A stretch of DNA of 54,009 nucleotides from RGDT01 sp964630925 (GTDB lineage Bacteria > Planctomycetota > Planctomycetia > Gemmatales > Gemmataceae): assembly GCA_964630925.1 (NCBI GenBank), contig CAZVZK010000069.1:1-54009 (forward strand). The letters run 5' to 3'. The notes beneath the pieces are model-generated. The model was not told the origin of the DNA. It worked only from the letters and a program-made list of their open reading frames with translations, and ran no database searches. Positions within the stretch are counted from its first letter, which is position 1, and each line of letters opens with the position of its first letter. Positions 8,554 to 16,780 of this stretch are shown piece by piece. The position numbers were made by a program, and so were the translations under genes.

Positions 8554-9093
8554 TTACTTCTTGCGCGTGAGCTTCATGACGCCGCAGCACTCCTTCATCG
8601 GCTTGCCGTTCTCCCAGCCCTCGCCGTTGATCTCGATGGTGTCGGCGTCGATGAACGTCAACGTCGCCGCGTGCATGTGCTTGTCCTTGTTCACGTCGAT
8701 GTTCGACCCTCCGTCGAACTTCCACACGATCTTGCCCTCCGGCGACTTGGGGTCGGCCTTCATCCGCGGCTGGTTGCCCAGCACGCAGTAGTGCGTCATC
8801 ACCAGCTCGCCCTTGTCGAGGTGGTACACCGAGACCATCTCCATCGGCGTCCCGGGGAAGATCGTCTCGTGGACGGTGCTGCCCCCGCCGATCACCTTGA
8901 TCACCGACACCACCTGCTCCGTCTCCTTGCCGTCCTTCCCCTTGACCAGCCCCACCCAGGTGCCCGCCAGCTTCTTCAGCCTCTCCAGGCCCGCGTGCGG
9001 CGCCGGCTTCGTCGTGGCCGGCGGGTCGCCGCCGAGGACGTGCGCGCACAGCGCGAGGAGCATCAGGCCGCCGGTCAGGAAGCGTCGCATCAT
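8554..9093 (-). CDS. secreted DUF1579-like hypothetical protein
   Basis: The start at 9093 follows a GGAGTGAAG ribosome site and opens a signal peptide (MMRRFLTGGLMLLALCAHVL). The 179-residue product has the layout of secreted planctomycete DUF1579/lipocalin-like proteins: 'LKKLAGTWVG' near the N-terminus, then antiparallel strands ('TVHETIFPGTPMEMVSVYH', 'LVMTHYCVLGNQPRM', 'TLTFIDADTIEINGEG'). Such proteins often measure or bind small hydrophobic ligands, but no function is shown here. The family name is tentative. Confidence 0.65.
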   Translation of the reverse strand: MMRRFLTGGLMLLALCAHVLGGDPPATTKPAPHAGLERLKKLAGTWVGLVKGKDGKETEQVVSVIKVIGGGSTVHETIFPGTPMEMVSVYHLDKGELVMTHYCVLGNQPRMKADPKSPEGKIVWKFDGGSNIDVNKDKHMHAATLTFIDADTIEINGEGWENGKPMKECCGVMKLTRKK

Positions 9094-9272
9094 GTCTTCA
9101 CTCCGGGGGGGTGGCATGGAGGACCCCCCTGCCTCTCTGGGACGGGACAACTATACCCCCGTTCCCGTGTGATACAAGCCCGGCAGGGAGGCACGCCACG
9201 GCACGGGCAGTCGCCTTTCCGGGTCGTGCCGACGTGGCCGCCCTGGATAGGCTGATCCGGGGAGGGTGAACA

Positions 9273-10250
9273 ATGAGTGAGCATCCGGAGCTGGCCGCCA
9301 TGTTGGCGTGCCTCCACGACACGCCCGGCGACGACCTCCTGTGGCTGGCCGTCGCCGACTGGCTGGAAGAGGACGGGCAGCCCGCGCGGGCCGAGCTGCT
9401 TCGTCTTACGCGGAGCCTGCGCGGCATTCCGGACGGCAAGAAGCGCCACGCCGGCGAGGACCGGATGCGCAAGCTCCTCTGGTCCGGCGTCGAGCCGTGC
9501 GTGCCGGAGGTGGTAAATTCGCTCGGCATGCGCTTCGTGCTGATCCCGCCTGGCACGTTCTGGATGGGGGCGACGCGCGGTGAGACGGGCCACGAATCGT
9601 GTGAGGTCCCCCGCCATGAGGTGGAGATCACCCGGCCATTCTGGCTCGGCGTCACCGGGGTGACGCAGAGCCAGTACCGCAAGATCATGCGCGCCAACCC
9701 CAGCCACTATTGCTCCACGGGCGGGGGGAAGGAGGCCGTCGCAGGCCAGGACACGGGCGACTTCCCCGTCTCGCGCGTCACCTGGACGCAGGCCGTCGAG
9801 TGCTGCCGCCGCCTGTCGGCACGCAAGGACGAGAAGGAGGCCGGGCGTGTGTACCGCCTGCCGACGGAGGCGGAGCGCGAGTACGCCTGCCGCGCCGGAC
9901 GATTCACCCGACCCGGATACGCCGGCGCGAAGGCCGGCGCTGAAGCGCCGAGCCGCCCCGGAGCCGGCCCACACCCGCGTCCCGTGGGCGGGTCGTACCC
10001 CAACGCCTGGGGCCTGTACGACATGCAGGCCGGCCTCTGGGAGTGGTGCCACGACTGGTTCGCCGAGGGCTACTACGCGCGCAGCCGCCGCCGTGACCCG
10101 CGCGGCCCCTCCTCCGGGACCACCCGCGCCCAGCGCGGCGGCTCGGACGGCAGCCCCGCCGAGCATTGCCGCGCCGCCTCGCGCAACTGGCGTCCGCCTG
10201 AGGACGTCGAGCAGTACTACGGCTTCCGGGTGTGCTTCACGCGGGCGTGA
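9273..10250 (+). CDS. TIGR02996-type domain fused to SUMF1/FGE-sulfatase domain
   Basis: The N-terminus ('DDLLWLAVADWLEEDGQPAR', about residues 20-40) is the TIGR02996-type domain that is expanded in Gemmata relatives. From about residue 85 there is a sulfatase-modifying-factor fold: 'NSLGMRFVLIPPGTFWMGA', 'EVPRHEVEITRPFWLGVTGV', 'YRLPTEAEREYACRAG', 'WGLYDMQAGLWEWCHDWF', and a C-terminal 'YGFRVCF'. True formylglycine-generating enzyme uses two active-site Cys. Only one clear equivalent is visible, in 'EHCRAASRNW', so sulfatase activation is doubtful. A GGAGGGTG ribosome site precedes the ATG. Confidence 0.85.
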   Translation: MSEHPELAAMLACLHDTPGDDLLWLAVADWLEEDGQPARAELLRLTRSLRGIPDGKKRHAGEDRMRKLLWSGVEPCVPEVVNSLGMRFVLIPPGTFWMGATRGETGHESCEVPRHEVEITRPFWLGVTGVTQSQYRKIMRANPSHYCSTGGGKEAVAGQDTGDFPVSRVTWTQAVECCRRLSARKDEKEAGRVYRLPTEAEREYACRAGRFTRPGYAGAKAGAEAPSRPGAGPHPRPVGGSYPNAWGLYDMQAGLWEWCHDWFAEGYYARSRRRDPRGPSSGTTRAQRGGSDGSPAEHCRAASRNWRPPEDVEQYYGFRVCFTRA

Positions 10251-10257
10251 ATGCCGG

Positions 10258-10288
10258 CCACCCTCCCGGCGTCCCGAGGGGAGGGTGG
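10258..10288 (+). terminator. hairpin after the SUMF1-like gene
   Basis: A perfect 10-bp stem (10258-10267 with 10279-10288) lies 8 bases past the stop codon at 10250. There is no U-tract. It is probably the transcript end of the SUMF1-like gene. Confidence 0.5.
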
Positions 10289-10696
10289 AGGGGAGATCGA
10301 TCATCCCGTTCTCACTCGTCGCACGCCCCCCGGGGGTGCGACGGGCTGACGCGAAGCGGCGTCTCGGCCCCCACTCGCCACCCACTCGCTCGGCGCACGG
10401 CCGTCTTCCTGTAGGCGGCCACCTGGTGGCGCAGGGGTAGCTCCCCACTCTCCGTTGCACCCGCCTCGGCGAATCCGGCGGTCAGCGACAGTCCTTTCCG
10501 CCCGCCGCGCCGTTGCTGGCATGCGTGGCCCCATTCCGGCCGTCCTCGCCCTTCTTCCCCAGCGGCCGATTGTCCCACCGACACCCTGGAGGGCGGCGCC
10601 GGAGTGGGCTACTTCCGCTTCGAGGAGGGCCTCGTGATCGGCACGGCCGAATTGAACAGGAGCGACTTCACCCTCGGCATCGACCACAGGCCGTGA
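10289..10696 (+). pseudogene. non-coding stretch with a possible gene tail
   Basis: There is no complete gene here. A second short inverted repeat (CGTCGCAC...GTGCGACG, 10318-10343) is visible. At 10565-10696 one plus-strand frame reads like genuine protein (with 'GYFRFEEGLVIGTAELNRSD' and ending 'GIDHRP') and stops with TGA at 10696. It has no credible start or upstream coding sequence, so I read it as the tail of a lost gene. The function is unknown and the call is weak. Confidence 0.3.
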
Positions 10697-10707
10697 CGCA
10701 GGCACGT

Positions 10708-11598
10708 TCAGCCGTCCAGATCCCAGATGACCACGCCCTTGTCGCAGGCGGCCGCCGCCGTCATCCCGTCCGGGGCGACGGCGACGTATTGTACCTTGCC
10801 ACGCTCCCAGGCCAGGGCCGCCTCTTCTCGCCACGACGCCACGTCCCAGATACGCGCGGTGCGGTCCCAGCTCCCGGAGATCAGCTTCCGCCCGTCGGGG
10901 GTGAAGGCGAGGGAGGTGACCTTGCCCTTGTGGCCACGCAGCATGCCGTCGTATTGATCACCGACGACCCGATAGAGGTTGATCGCGAAGCCGTAGGCGA
11001 CGGCAAGGATGGCCCCATCGGGGGAGTAGGCCACGGCAGGTGACGTAGAGCCCGCCCTCCAGACAGACGGCAAGACGGCCCAATCAGCCGTCCATCCGAG
11101 ACGATGCCCCTCCCCAGTCCCCAGCGCCACCTGCTTGCCGTCCGAACGGACGGCGACGTGCTGGACGCCGAGGCGCGCCTCCAGGGAGAGCCGCACGCCG
11201 AGGGGCGTGGGATCGAGGACGTACAAATGGCCCGGCACGCGCAGGCTGCGGTCACCGGTGCCGCACAGGATTGACCTGCCGTCGGGCGTGTATGCCAGGG
11301 AGGTCACGCGCGCCATGCCGGGGAGGCGCAAAGGCAGGGCCTCCGACTCGCCGTCCTCGTGGCAGCACGCCACCCGGACCGCCCCGATCTGGCCGCCGAA
11401 AGCGATGCGTGTGCCGTCGGGGCTGAACGCGACGGCCTGCATCACGCCGCCGAGGCCCGTCCACGAACGTACCGTCTTGCCCGTGGCGGCGTCGAGGAGC
11501 CGCACACTGCGGTCGTTGCTCGCCGTCGCGATATGCGAGCCGTCCGGCGAGTACGCCAGACAGCGGACGTGGTTACTGTGGATGGCGAGCGTGCGCAT
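10708..11598 (-). CDS. WD40-repeat beta-propeller protein
   Basis: The 296-residue product has no signal peptide, so it is likely cytoplasmic. It has WD40 blades from the first residues: 'NHVRCLAYSPDGSHIATASN', 'VMQAVAFSPDGTRIAFGGQ', 'VTSLAYTPDGRSILCGTGD', 'VTSLAFTPDGRKLISGSWD' with 'RTARIWDVAS', and 'VQYVAVAPDGMTAAAACDK' with 'GVVIWDLDG'. The length allows about six to seven blades. WD40 propellers are protein-interaction scaffolds and are greatly expanded in planctomycetes. The gene is divergent from the DUF2262 gene across a 125-bp gap that should hold both promoters. Confidence 0.85.
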   Translation of the reverse strand: MRTLAIHSNHVRCLAYSPDGSHIATASNDRSVRLLDAATGKTVRSWTGLGGVMQAVAFSPDGTRIAFGGQIGAVRVACCHEDGESEALPLRLPGMARVTSLAYTPDGRSILCGTGDRSLRVPGHLYVLDPTPLGVRLSLEARLGVQHVAVRSDGKQVALGTGEGHRLGWTADWAVLPSVWRAGSTSPAVAYSPDGAILAVAYGFAINLYRVVGDQYDGMLRGHKGKVTSLAFTPDGRKLISGSWDRTARIWDVASWREEAALAWERGKVQYVAVAPDGMTAAAACDKGVVIWDLDG

Positions 11599-11723
11599 CG
11601 GGGCCTGACCCGCGGCCGGGCAGGGGCGATTGTATCCGGGTGGGGCCGATGGGCCTCGCTCCTGTGCTGACGCCCGTGATACCAGATAGGATGTTCCGGT
11701 GCCCCACCTCCCCGGGTGAGACC

Positions 11724-12560
11724 ATGAGCATCTTCAATCTCCCATCCGGCCCCGCCGCCCTTGCCCGCGTCGATGTCGCACCCGTCGAGTACGGCGACGC
11801 CTGCGAGGTCATCGAAGGCGTCGTGTCGCCACGCGGCATGACCGGCTCCTCGGGTCGGGACGGCACGCCTGATGTCCACATCTTCTCCTTCGCGGCCTGG
11901 CGCTGTGCGGACGGCCCCCTCATCACGAAGCCGTTGACGATCCTGCGGCCGGTCCCGTCTGTTCTGGCCGGCAAGCCGGGGGAGAGGGGCATCTTCGCCG
12001 ATATCCCGGCCTACTCGATCCAACGGATGAGCGTCCTGCTCACGCTTGACCGGACGCGGGCCGTCGTCGAGAAGGCGCTGCCCATACACCAGGACGCCGA
12101 GCTGGCCGCGTTCGCCGAGGCGTTACGGAAGGGAGTCCGCATCCCCGCCGAGAGCTTCGGGGATCTCGTGCTCAACCCGCGGATCGGCTGGTACGAGGGC
12201 AGGCGCGAATGGGGCGGCTCGGAGGTGCAGGTCACCTTCGAGCCCGACGCGGGCGGCGGCATCGCCGACGCCCTCCGCACCGCCGAACGCCTGTGGGCGG
12301 ATCAAGCGGCCTGGCAGCTCCGCATCGAGGAATTCGCGGTGGCGGAGCTGCTCACGTTCAAGAACGAGGAGTGGACGGATGAGGATGGGGTGCTGTCGGC
12401 GGAGCAATTCGTCGCCCAGATGCGGCTGTACTCCATCGGATTCGGTGAGGAGGGCTCGTTCACCTTCTGGTTCGACGACGGCAGCCTGCTCGGCGGCCAC
12501 GGCATCGAGGTGCGCGGCGATCTTGAAAACGGCCTGACCGAAGCGGATAACCACATCTGA
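11724..12560 (+). CDS. DUF2262 domain protein
   Basis: I start at the ATG at 11724 (MSIFNLPSG); the open frame runs 28 codons further upstream but only through the intergenic gap. In the 278-residue product, the C-terminal half matches the DUF2262 layout: 'LVLNPRIGWYEGRREW', 'VQVTFEPDAGG', 'LLTFKNEEWTDEDGVLSAEQ', and the conserved ending 'GSFTFWFDDGSLLGGHGIEV'. This family often sits in immunity-protein or toxin neighbourhoods, but its function is not established. A small hypothetical gene follows 20 bp later on the same strand. Confidence 0.7.
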   Translation: MSIFNLPSGPAALARVDVAPVEYGDACEVIEGVVSPRGMTGSSGRDGTPDVHIFSFAAWRCADGPLITKPLTILRPVPSVLAGKPGERGIFADIPAYSIQRMSVLLTLDRTRAVVEKALPIHQDAELAAFAEALRKGVRIPAESFGDLVLNPRIGWYEGRREWGGSEVQVTFEPDAGGGIADALRTAERLWADQAAWQLRIEEFAVAELLTFKNEEWTDEDGVLSAEQFVAQMRLYSIGFGEEGSFTFWFDDGSLLGGHGIEVRGDLENGLTEADNHI

Positions 12561-12580
12561 CGTTGAGAGGGTGGCTCTCG

Positions 12581-12856
12581 ATGGACACCGCCGAACAGTT
12601 GCTGATGAAACTTGATTATCTCTGCGAAATGCAGCCGCTTTGTCGTTACGTCCTCCTTGGCTTCCACCTGACGGCGCGGCAGCTCGACAACTGCCGGTCA
12701 CTCCTCACTGAGGACGATCCTGATGTCGGGGCCGTCGGGCGTTATCGGTCCGTGCCTGTCTACGACATTGCAAGGGCTCCGATCCCAGATGAGAGGCGAT
12801 CTGATGTCTACGAGGGAGTCTGCTATGTGTACTTTGAACCGAGGTCGGTTTTTTGA
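12581..12856 (+). CDS. small hypothetical protein
   Basis: A 91-residue product starting at ATG 12581; a TTG six codons upstream is also in frame. GAGAGGG upstream fits a ribosome site. It is not recognised. The visible features are an N-terminal amphipathic helix ('AEQLLMKLDYLCEMQPLCRY') and a C-terminal aromatic strand ('YEGVCYVYFEPRS'). Its base composition is less GC-rich than its neighbours, which hints at recent acquisition. Coupling to the DUF2262 gene 20 bp upstream suggests a shared transcript. Confidence 0.5.
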   Translation: MDTAEQLLMKLDYLCEMQPLCRYVLLGFHLTARQLDNCRSLLTEDDPDVGAVGRYRSVPVYDIARAPIPDERRSDVYEGVCYVYFEPRSVF

Positions 12857-12916
12857 CGTTCTCCGTCAATCGGGCAGCCGCTGAGCGTCCCGCCTACCGG
12901 GCTGGCAAGCCCGCCC

Positions 12917-13495
12917 TCACTTCACCCCGGCCGCCTCCTTGCGCAGCGCCTCGATCACGCCGAGCAGCTTCGCCTGGCCCGCCGGCGTCGGCGCGCCCGC
13001 CGAGGCGTAACGGTAGCGCCCCTCCGCGTCCAGCACTACCACGTTCGGCACCCCCGCCGAGAAGGGGAACTGCGACTTCATCGCGTCGCCGAAGTCCAGT
13101 AGCACCGGCACCACGGGCGAATTCGAGCGGATCATCCCCCTGATGATCATCTGGCCCACCGGCACCTTCCCGATGCACGCCACCGGCAGCGCCACGACGT
13201 CCGGCGACTTCGCCGCCCCTTCGACCGGCTTCACCGGGGCCAGCCGCGCCTTCTCCGGCGGCAAGCCCTTCGCCGTCGGGTGGAAGTGGACGTGGACCGC
13301 CTCGCCCAGCTTCGCGTTCGCCTGCGCCGACGCCTTGTCGCCGTAAACCAGCACGACGACGTGGCCGCGGTACGAGCGCACGTCGTGCGATTTGTCGAAC
13401 TGGTCCTTCAGGGCCAGCACCGGGACGTAGGGCCGCCCCTCCTGTGCCACGGCCACACCCGCCAACACCGCCGCCAGCAGCACCGCCCGCATCAT
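12917..13495 (-). CDS. secreted thioredoxin-fold protein lacking CxxC
   Basis: The 192-residue product has a signal peptide (MMRAVLLAAVLAGVAVAQ). It then shows a redoxin-like core: 'YRGHVVVLVYGDKASAQAN' where thioredoxins carry WCxxC, a later 'FPFSAGVPNVVVLDAEGRY' with the cis-Pro region, and a C-terminal helix. The missing Cys pair means no classical disulfide exchange. It resembles YtfJ-like or other inactive periplasmic redoxins. Its start overlaps the stop of the ABC-2 permease gene by four bases (ATGA), so it belongs to the exporter operon and probably serves it outside the cytoplasmic membrane. Confidence 0.7.
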   Translation of the reverse strand: MMRAVLLAAVLAGVAVAQEGRPYVPVLALKDQFDKSHDVRSYRGHVVVLVYGDKASAQANAKLGEAVHVHFHPTAKGLPPEKARLAPVKPVEGAAKSPDVVALPVACIGKVPVGQMIIRGMIRSNSPVVPVLLDFGDAMKSQFPFSAGVPNVVVLDAEGRYRYASAGAPTPAGQAKLLGVIEALRKEAAGVK

Positions 13496-14619
13496 GCCTC
13501 ACCCCCGGCCGGGTTGTCTTCGAGCCGCCACCACGCCACGATCAGGAAGCCCACGGTGAACAGCGTCAGGGCCGCGGCGCAGGGCAGGGCGCCGCCCAGC
13601 CCCATGCCCTGCCAGCACACGCCCTCCAGGCCCCTCGCCGCCCAGGTCGTCGGCAGGGCGAGGGCCAACGCCTGCGCCCACGCCGGCAGGAGGAAGGACG
13701 GCAGCCACAGCCCGCCGAGCAGCGACAGCCCCAGGATCACGAGGATCGACACGCTCCGGGCCCGGGCCTCGTTGCCGCCCAGCGCCGCGACCATCAGGCC
13801 GACCGACGCCGCCAGAAGCGCCGCCGCCAGCGCCATCAGAACGAAGCCGATCACCGAGCCGGTGATGCGCACGCCGAAGAAGGCCGCCCCCACGCCGAAC
13901 GAGAAGGCGATGAGGCACAGGGCGATGATGGCCGTGGCGAGGAAGCGTCCGAGGATGAGGTCGGCGCGGCTCAGGGGGGCGGCCCGCAGCCGACGCCACG
14001 TCCCCTGACGGCGCTCGCGCAGCAGCATCAGGCCGGCGTCCATGCCCCAGAACAGGAGGTATTGCAGCGTCATGCCGCAGAAGCTGTGGGGGTAGGCGTT
14101 CGTCGAGAGGGCGCCGCCGCCGGGGACCGCCGCGCGGGTCACGCGGAACGGCGTGCGGATGTCGGCGACGCCGAGGAGGTCGCGGGCCGCCTCGCGCATG
14201 GCCGCCTCGGTGAACAGCCCTTCGGCGTGCCGCGCCTCGACGTGGGCCAGCGGGTGGTGCAGCACTTCGACGCGCGGCGTGTCCGCCGCCGTGCGCCAGC
14301 CCGCCGGCAGCACGACGGCCACGCCGGAGGTCTCCGACGCGAGACGCCGATGCGCCGTCGCCAGGTCGCATCCGCTCGCCTGCATCTTGTCGGATCGCGT
14401 CAGCGCCTCGGCGACGCGGCGGGCGAACGGCGATTCGTCGGGCCTGACGACCCAGACACGCGGCCTGGGCTCGTCGCCCTCGGCGCGGTGGAAGATGGCC
14501 CCGAAGAGGATGGCCAGGGCGACCGGCACGCCGAAGCACAGCAGGACGCCGCGGCGGTCGGCCAGGAAGAGGAGGAGGTCCTTGCGGGCCAGCTCCCAGA
14601 TCAGGCGCGGGTGGATCAT
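13492..14619 (-). CDS. ABC-2 type exporter permease
   Basis: The start at 14619 (MIHPRLIWELARKDLLLFLA) overlaps the ATPase stop by four bases; the upstream extension is frame run-on. The 375-residue product has the ABC-2 layout: one N-terminal membrane helix, a large extracytoplasmic domain (about residues 45-190), then five helices ('GMTLQYLLFWGMDAGLMLL', 'FLATAIIALCLIAFSFGVG', 'VIGFVLMALAAALLAASVG', 'SILVILGLSLLGGLWLPSFL', 'AALTLFTVGFLIVAWW'). 'RERRQGTWRRLRAAPLSR' is the typical amphipathic signature of the family. It pairs with the ATPase encoded upstream. The substrate is unknown. Confidence 0.88.
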   Translation of the reverse strand: MIHPRLIWELARKDLLLFLADRRGVLLCFGVPVALAILFGAIFHRAEGDEPRPRVWVVRPDESPFARRVAEALTRSDKMQASGCDLATAHRRLASETSGVAVVLPAGWRTAADTPRVEVLHHPLAHVEARHAEGLFTEAAMREAARDLLGVADIRTPFRVTRAAVPGGGALSTNAYPHSFCGMTLQYLLFWGMDAGLMLLRERRQGTWRRLRAAPLSRADLILGRFLATAIIALCLIAFSFGVGAAFFGVRITGSVIGFVLMALAAALLAASVGLMVAALGGNEARARSVSILVILGLSLLGGLWLPSFLLPAWAQALALALPTTWAARGLEGVCWQGMGLGGALPCAAALTLFTVGFLIVAWWRLEDNPAGGEA

Positions 14620-15353
14620 GCGGCGTTCGCCCCCGACCGGGTGTGGTGCAGGTAGAGGCGCTCCAGGCGGTGCGGGCCGTCCACGCGCCACCGCTGCCCC
14701 GCGCAGAGGGAGGCGACGGTGCCCTCGGCGGACATCTCGCCGCGGTGCATGATGCCGACGCGGTGGCAGAGGAGCTCGGCCTCCGCCAGGTGGTGGGTCG
14801 TGAAGACCAGGGCCGTGCCGGCCGCCGCCAGGTCGCGCAGGTTGGCAAAGATGGCGTCGCGTGACTGGATGTCGAGGCCGACGGTCGGCTCGTCGAGCAG
14901 GAGGAGGGGGGGGCGGTGCATCAAGGCGCAGGCGAGGTTGAGGCGGCGCTGCATGCCGCCGGAGAACGTGGCTGGCGTCTGGCCGGCGTGTTCACGCAGG
15001 CGGACGAAGTCCAGCACCTCGTCGGCCCTGCGGGCGAGGTCGCGCCCGGTCAGCCCGTAGAGGCGGCCGAAGAACGTGACGTTCTGGGCGGCGGTGAGGG
15101 TGTCGTAGATCGCCAGCTCCTGGGGGACGAGGCCGATGAGGCGGGCGTCGCCGCGTCGGCCGCACACCGACACCTCGCCGGAGGCCGGCGTCAGCAGGCC
15201 GGCGACGGCGGAGAGGGTGCTGCTCTTGCCGGAGCCGTTGGGCCCGAGCAGGCCGTACACCTCGCCCGCCGTCACCTCCAGGGAGAGGGACTTGACGGCG
15301 ACCTGTTCGCCGTAGCGGATCGAGAGGCTCGAGAGACGCAGGACGGAGGGCAT
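14616..15353 (-). CDS. ABC exporter ATP-binding subunit
   Basis: The 245-residue product is complete. Walker A is 'GLLGPNGSGKSS', the Q-loop is 'IGLVPQELAIYDTLTA', the signature is 'FSGGMQRR', Walker B is 'LLLLDEPTVGLD', and the H-loop is 'VFTTHHLAEAE'. It is of the CcmA/DrrA class that drives ABC-2 exporters. The ATG at 15353 follows GGGGATT at useful spacing. Gene order is ATPase, permease, redoxin-like, each overlapping the next by four bases, so translation is coupled. The divergent neighbour is the sulfotransferase gene. Confidence 0.92.
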   Translation of the reverse strand: MPSVLRLSSLSIRYGEQVAVKSLSLEVTAGEVYGLLGPNGSGKSSTLSAVAGLLTPASGEVSVCGRRGDARLIGLVPQELAIYDTLTAAQNVTFFGRLYGLTGRDLARRADEVLDFVRLREHAGQTPATFSGGMQRRLNLACALMHRPPLLLLDEPTVGLDIQSRDAIFANLRDLAAAGTALVFTTHHLAEAELLCHRVGIMHRGEMSAEGTVASLCAGQRWRVDGPHRLERLYLHHTRSGANAA

Positions 15354-15416
15354 CCGGAATCCCCGTGGGCGGAGGTTGCGGAAGGCGGCCCCAATAGCCG
15401 GTGCGCCGCGCCGGGG

Positions 15417-15447
15417 CAAGATCAGCCGCGCGGCGGGGGTGATCTTG
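15417..15447. promoter_or_regulatory. inverted repeat in a divergent promoter region
   Basis: CAAGATCA (15417-15424) and TGATCTTG (15440-15447) are perfect reverse complements with a GC-rich 15-base spacer. They lie between the divergent ABC exporter and sulfotransferase genes. This is a possible operator or a small hairpin; no regulator is assigned. Confidence 0.4.
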
Positions 15448-15507
15448 GGCTTGCCCGCCCCGCCCCGCGGCTGGTACGCTCCCCCCTCCCACGGAGGGAC
15501 ACGGAGC

Positions 15508-16752
15508 ATGGACGGACTGCTCGGTTGGCTCGCGCACCGCGACGGCGCGCCCCCGCACCTGTTCGACGCCCGGCGGCCCCACTTCCTCGTCGCGGCGGCG
15601 CCCAAGACCGGCTCGACGTGGCTGGCGGACAACCTGCGGCTGCACCCCGGGGTGTTCGTGCCGGCGGAGAAGGAGCTGAGGTACTTCAGCTCGCTGGGCA
15701 GGTGGGCGGACCTCGGCTGGTACCTGTCGCGCTTCGCCGGCGGCGAGGGCCGCGTCCGCGGCGAGGCGTCGCCGTCCTACGCCGCCCTGCCGCCGGAGCG
15801 CATCCGCCTCATCCGCGAGCTGTTCCCCGACGTCCGGATCGTCTTCCTGCTGCGCGAGCCGGTGTCGCGGGCGTGGTCGCACACCCGCCACGGCTGCCGG
15901 CACGCCGAGGCGTACTTCAACGAACATCCGGCGGCCCGCGTCGACGACCCCGCCATCGACTGGGCCGCCGCCGCCACCCACGAGTGGGTCACCGCCAACG
16001 GCGACTACCTGGGGCACCTGCGCCGCTGGCTGGCCGTCTTCCCCAAAGAGCAGGTGCTCGTCCGATTCTTCGACGACATCGAGGCCCGGCCCGAGGCCCT
16101 GCTGCGCGAGGTACTGGCGTTCATCGGCGGCGACGCCTCCGTCCCGCTCGACGGCTTCCCGCTGCGCGAGCGTATCAACCCCGGCATGGAGGTGGCCCTG
16201 CCGCCGGAGGCCGGCGACCTGCTCCGCCGACTGTGGTCCGGGCGCACGCGCGAGCTGGCCGCGTTCCTCGGACGCGAATTCGGCCTGGCGCTCCCGTCGG
16301 CGTGGGGCGTGGTGGTGGAGGATGCGCTCACGTCCCCCGTCTTCGCACCGGCGTTCGAGCGCCGGCTGGGCGAGGTGCTGGCGCTGGAGGAGACGTTCCC
16401 GGCCTCCGGGCGTGAGCTGTACGCCGGCCGCGACGGCTTCCGCGTGACGCTCGAGGGCAGGCGGCTCGTGGCCCGCGACGACGCCGGGACAGTTCTGGAG
16501 GCCTGCTCGCTGGCCGAGATCGACAGGCGGATCGCGGCGCACCGGCTCGCCCGGACGGCGGCGGTGGCGGAGGCGGCCCTGGCGCGGGCGGCGGCGCTGG
16601 AGCATTCTCTGCGCGACATGGGGCGTACCGTGCAGCACCTGGAGTTGCAGGTCGAGCGGCTGCGGCCGTGGTACCGCGGGGTGGGGCGGTGGCTGATGGA
16701 CGCCTGGCGGCGTGCGCCGGCCGGACAGGGGGCGTCCGCCGTCGTAAGATGA
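15508..16752 (+). CDS. PAPS-dependent sulfotransferase with C-terminal coiled coil
   Basis: The ATG at 15508 follows an ideal GGAGGG/CGGAG site; the frame open from 15376 is intergenic. In the 414-residue product the 5'-phosphosulfate loop is 'AAPKTGSTWLADNLRLHPGV' (about residues 31-50), and the 3'-phosphate motif is 'IVFLLREPVSRAWSHTRHG'. Further family features are 'KELRYFSSLGRW' and 'VLVRFFDDIEARPEALLREV'. Such enzymes move sulfate from PAPS to sugars or other acceptors. A tail from about residue 330 contains an Ala/Leu-rich coiled coil ('VAEAALARAAALEHSLRD'), an unusual addition that may allow oligomerisation. The acceptor is unknown. Confidence 0.85.
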   Translation: MDGLLGWLAHRDGAPPHLFDARRPHFLVAAAPKTGSTWLADNLRLHPGVFVPAEKELRYFSSLGRWADLGWYLSRFAGGEGRVRGEASPSYAALPPERIRLIRELFPDVRIVFLLREPVSRAWSHTRHGCRHAEAYFNEHPAARVDDPAIDWAAAATHEWVTANGDYLGHLRRWLAVFPKEQVLVRFFDDIEARPEALLREVLAFIGGDASVPLDGFPLRERINPGMEVALPPEAGDLLRRLWSGRTRELAAFLGREFGLALPSAWGVVVEDALTSPVFAPAFERRLGEVLALEETFPASGRELYAGRDGFRVTLEGRRLVARDDAGTVLEACSLAEIDRRIAAHRLARTAAVAEAALARAAALEHSLRDMGRTVQHLELQVERLRPWYRGVGRWLMDAWRRAPAGQGASAVVR

Positions 16753-16780
16753 CCCCTGTCGTCCGGGAAAGGGACAGGCC

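Noticed and set aside
9273..10250. Formylglycine-generating enzyme (true sulfatase activator)
   Set aside because: Only one of the two active-site Cys is visible, and no sulfatase gene is in the window, so only the SUMF1-like domain is called.
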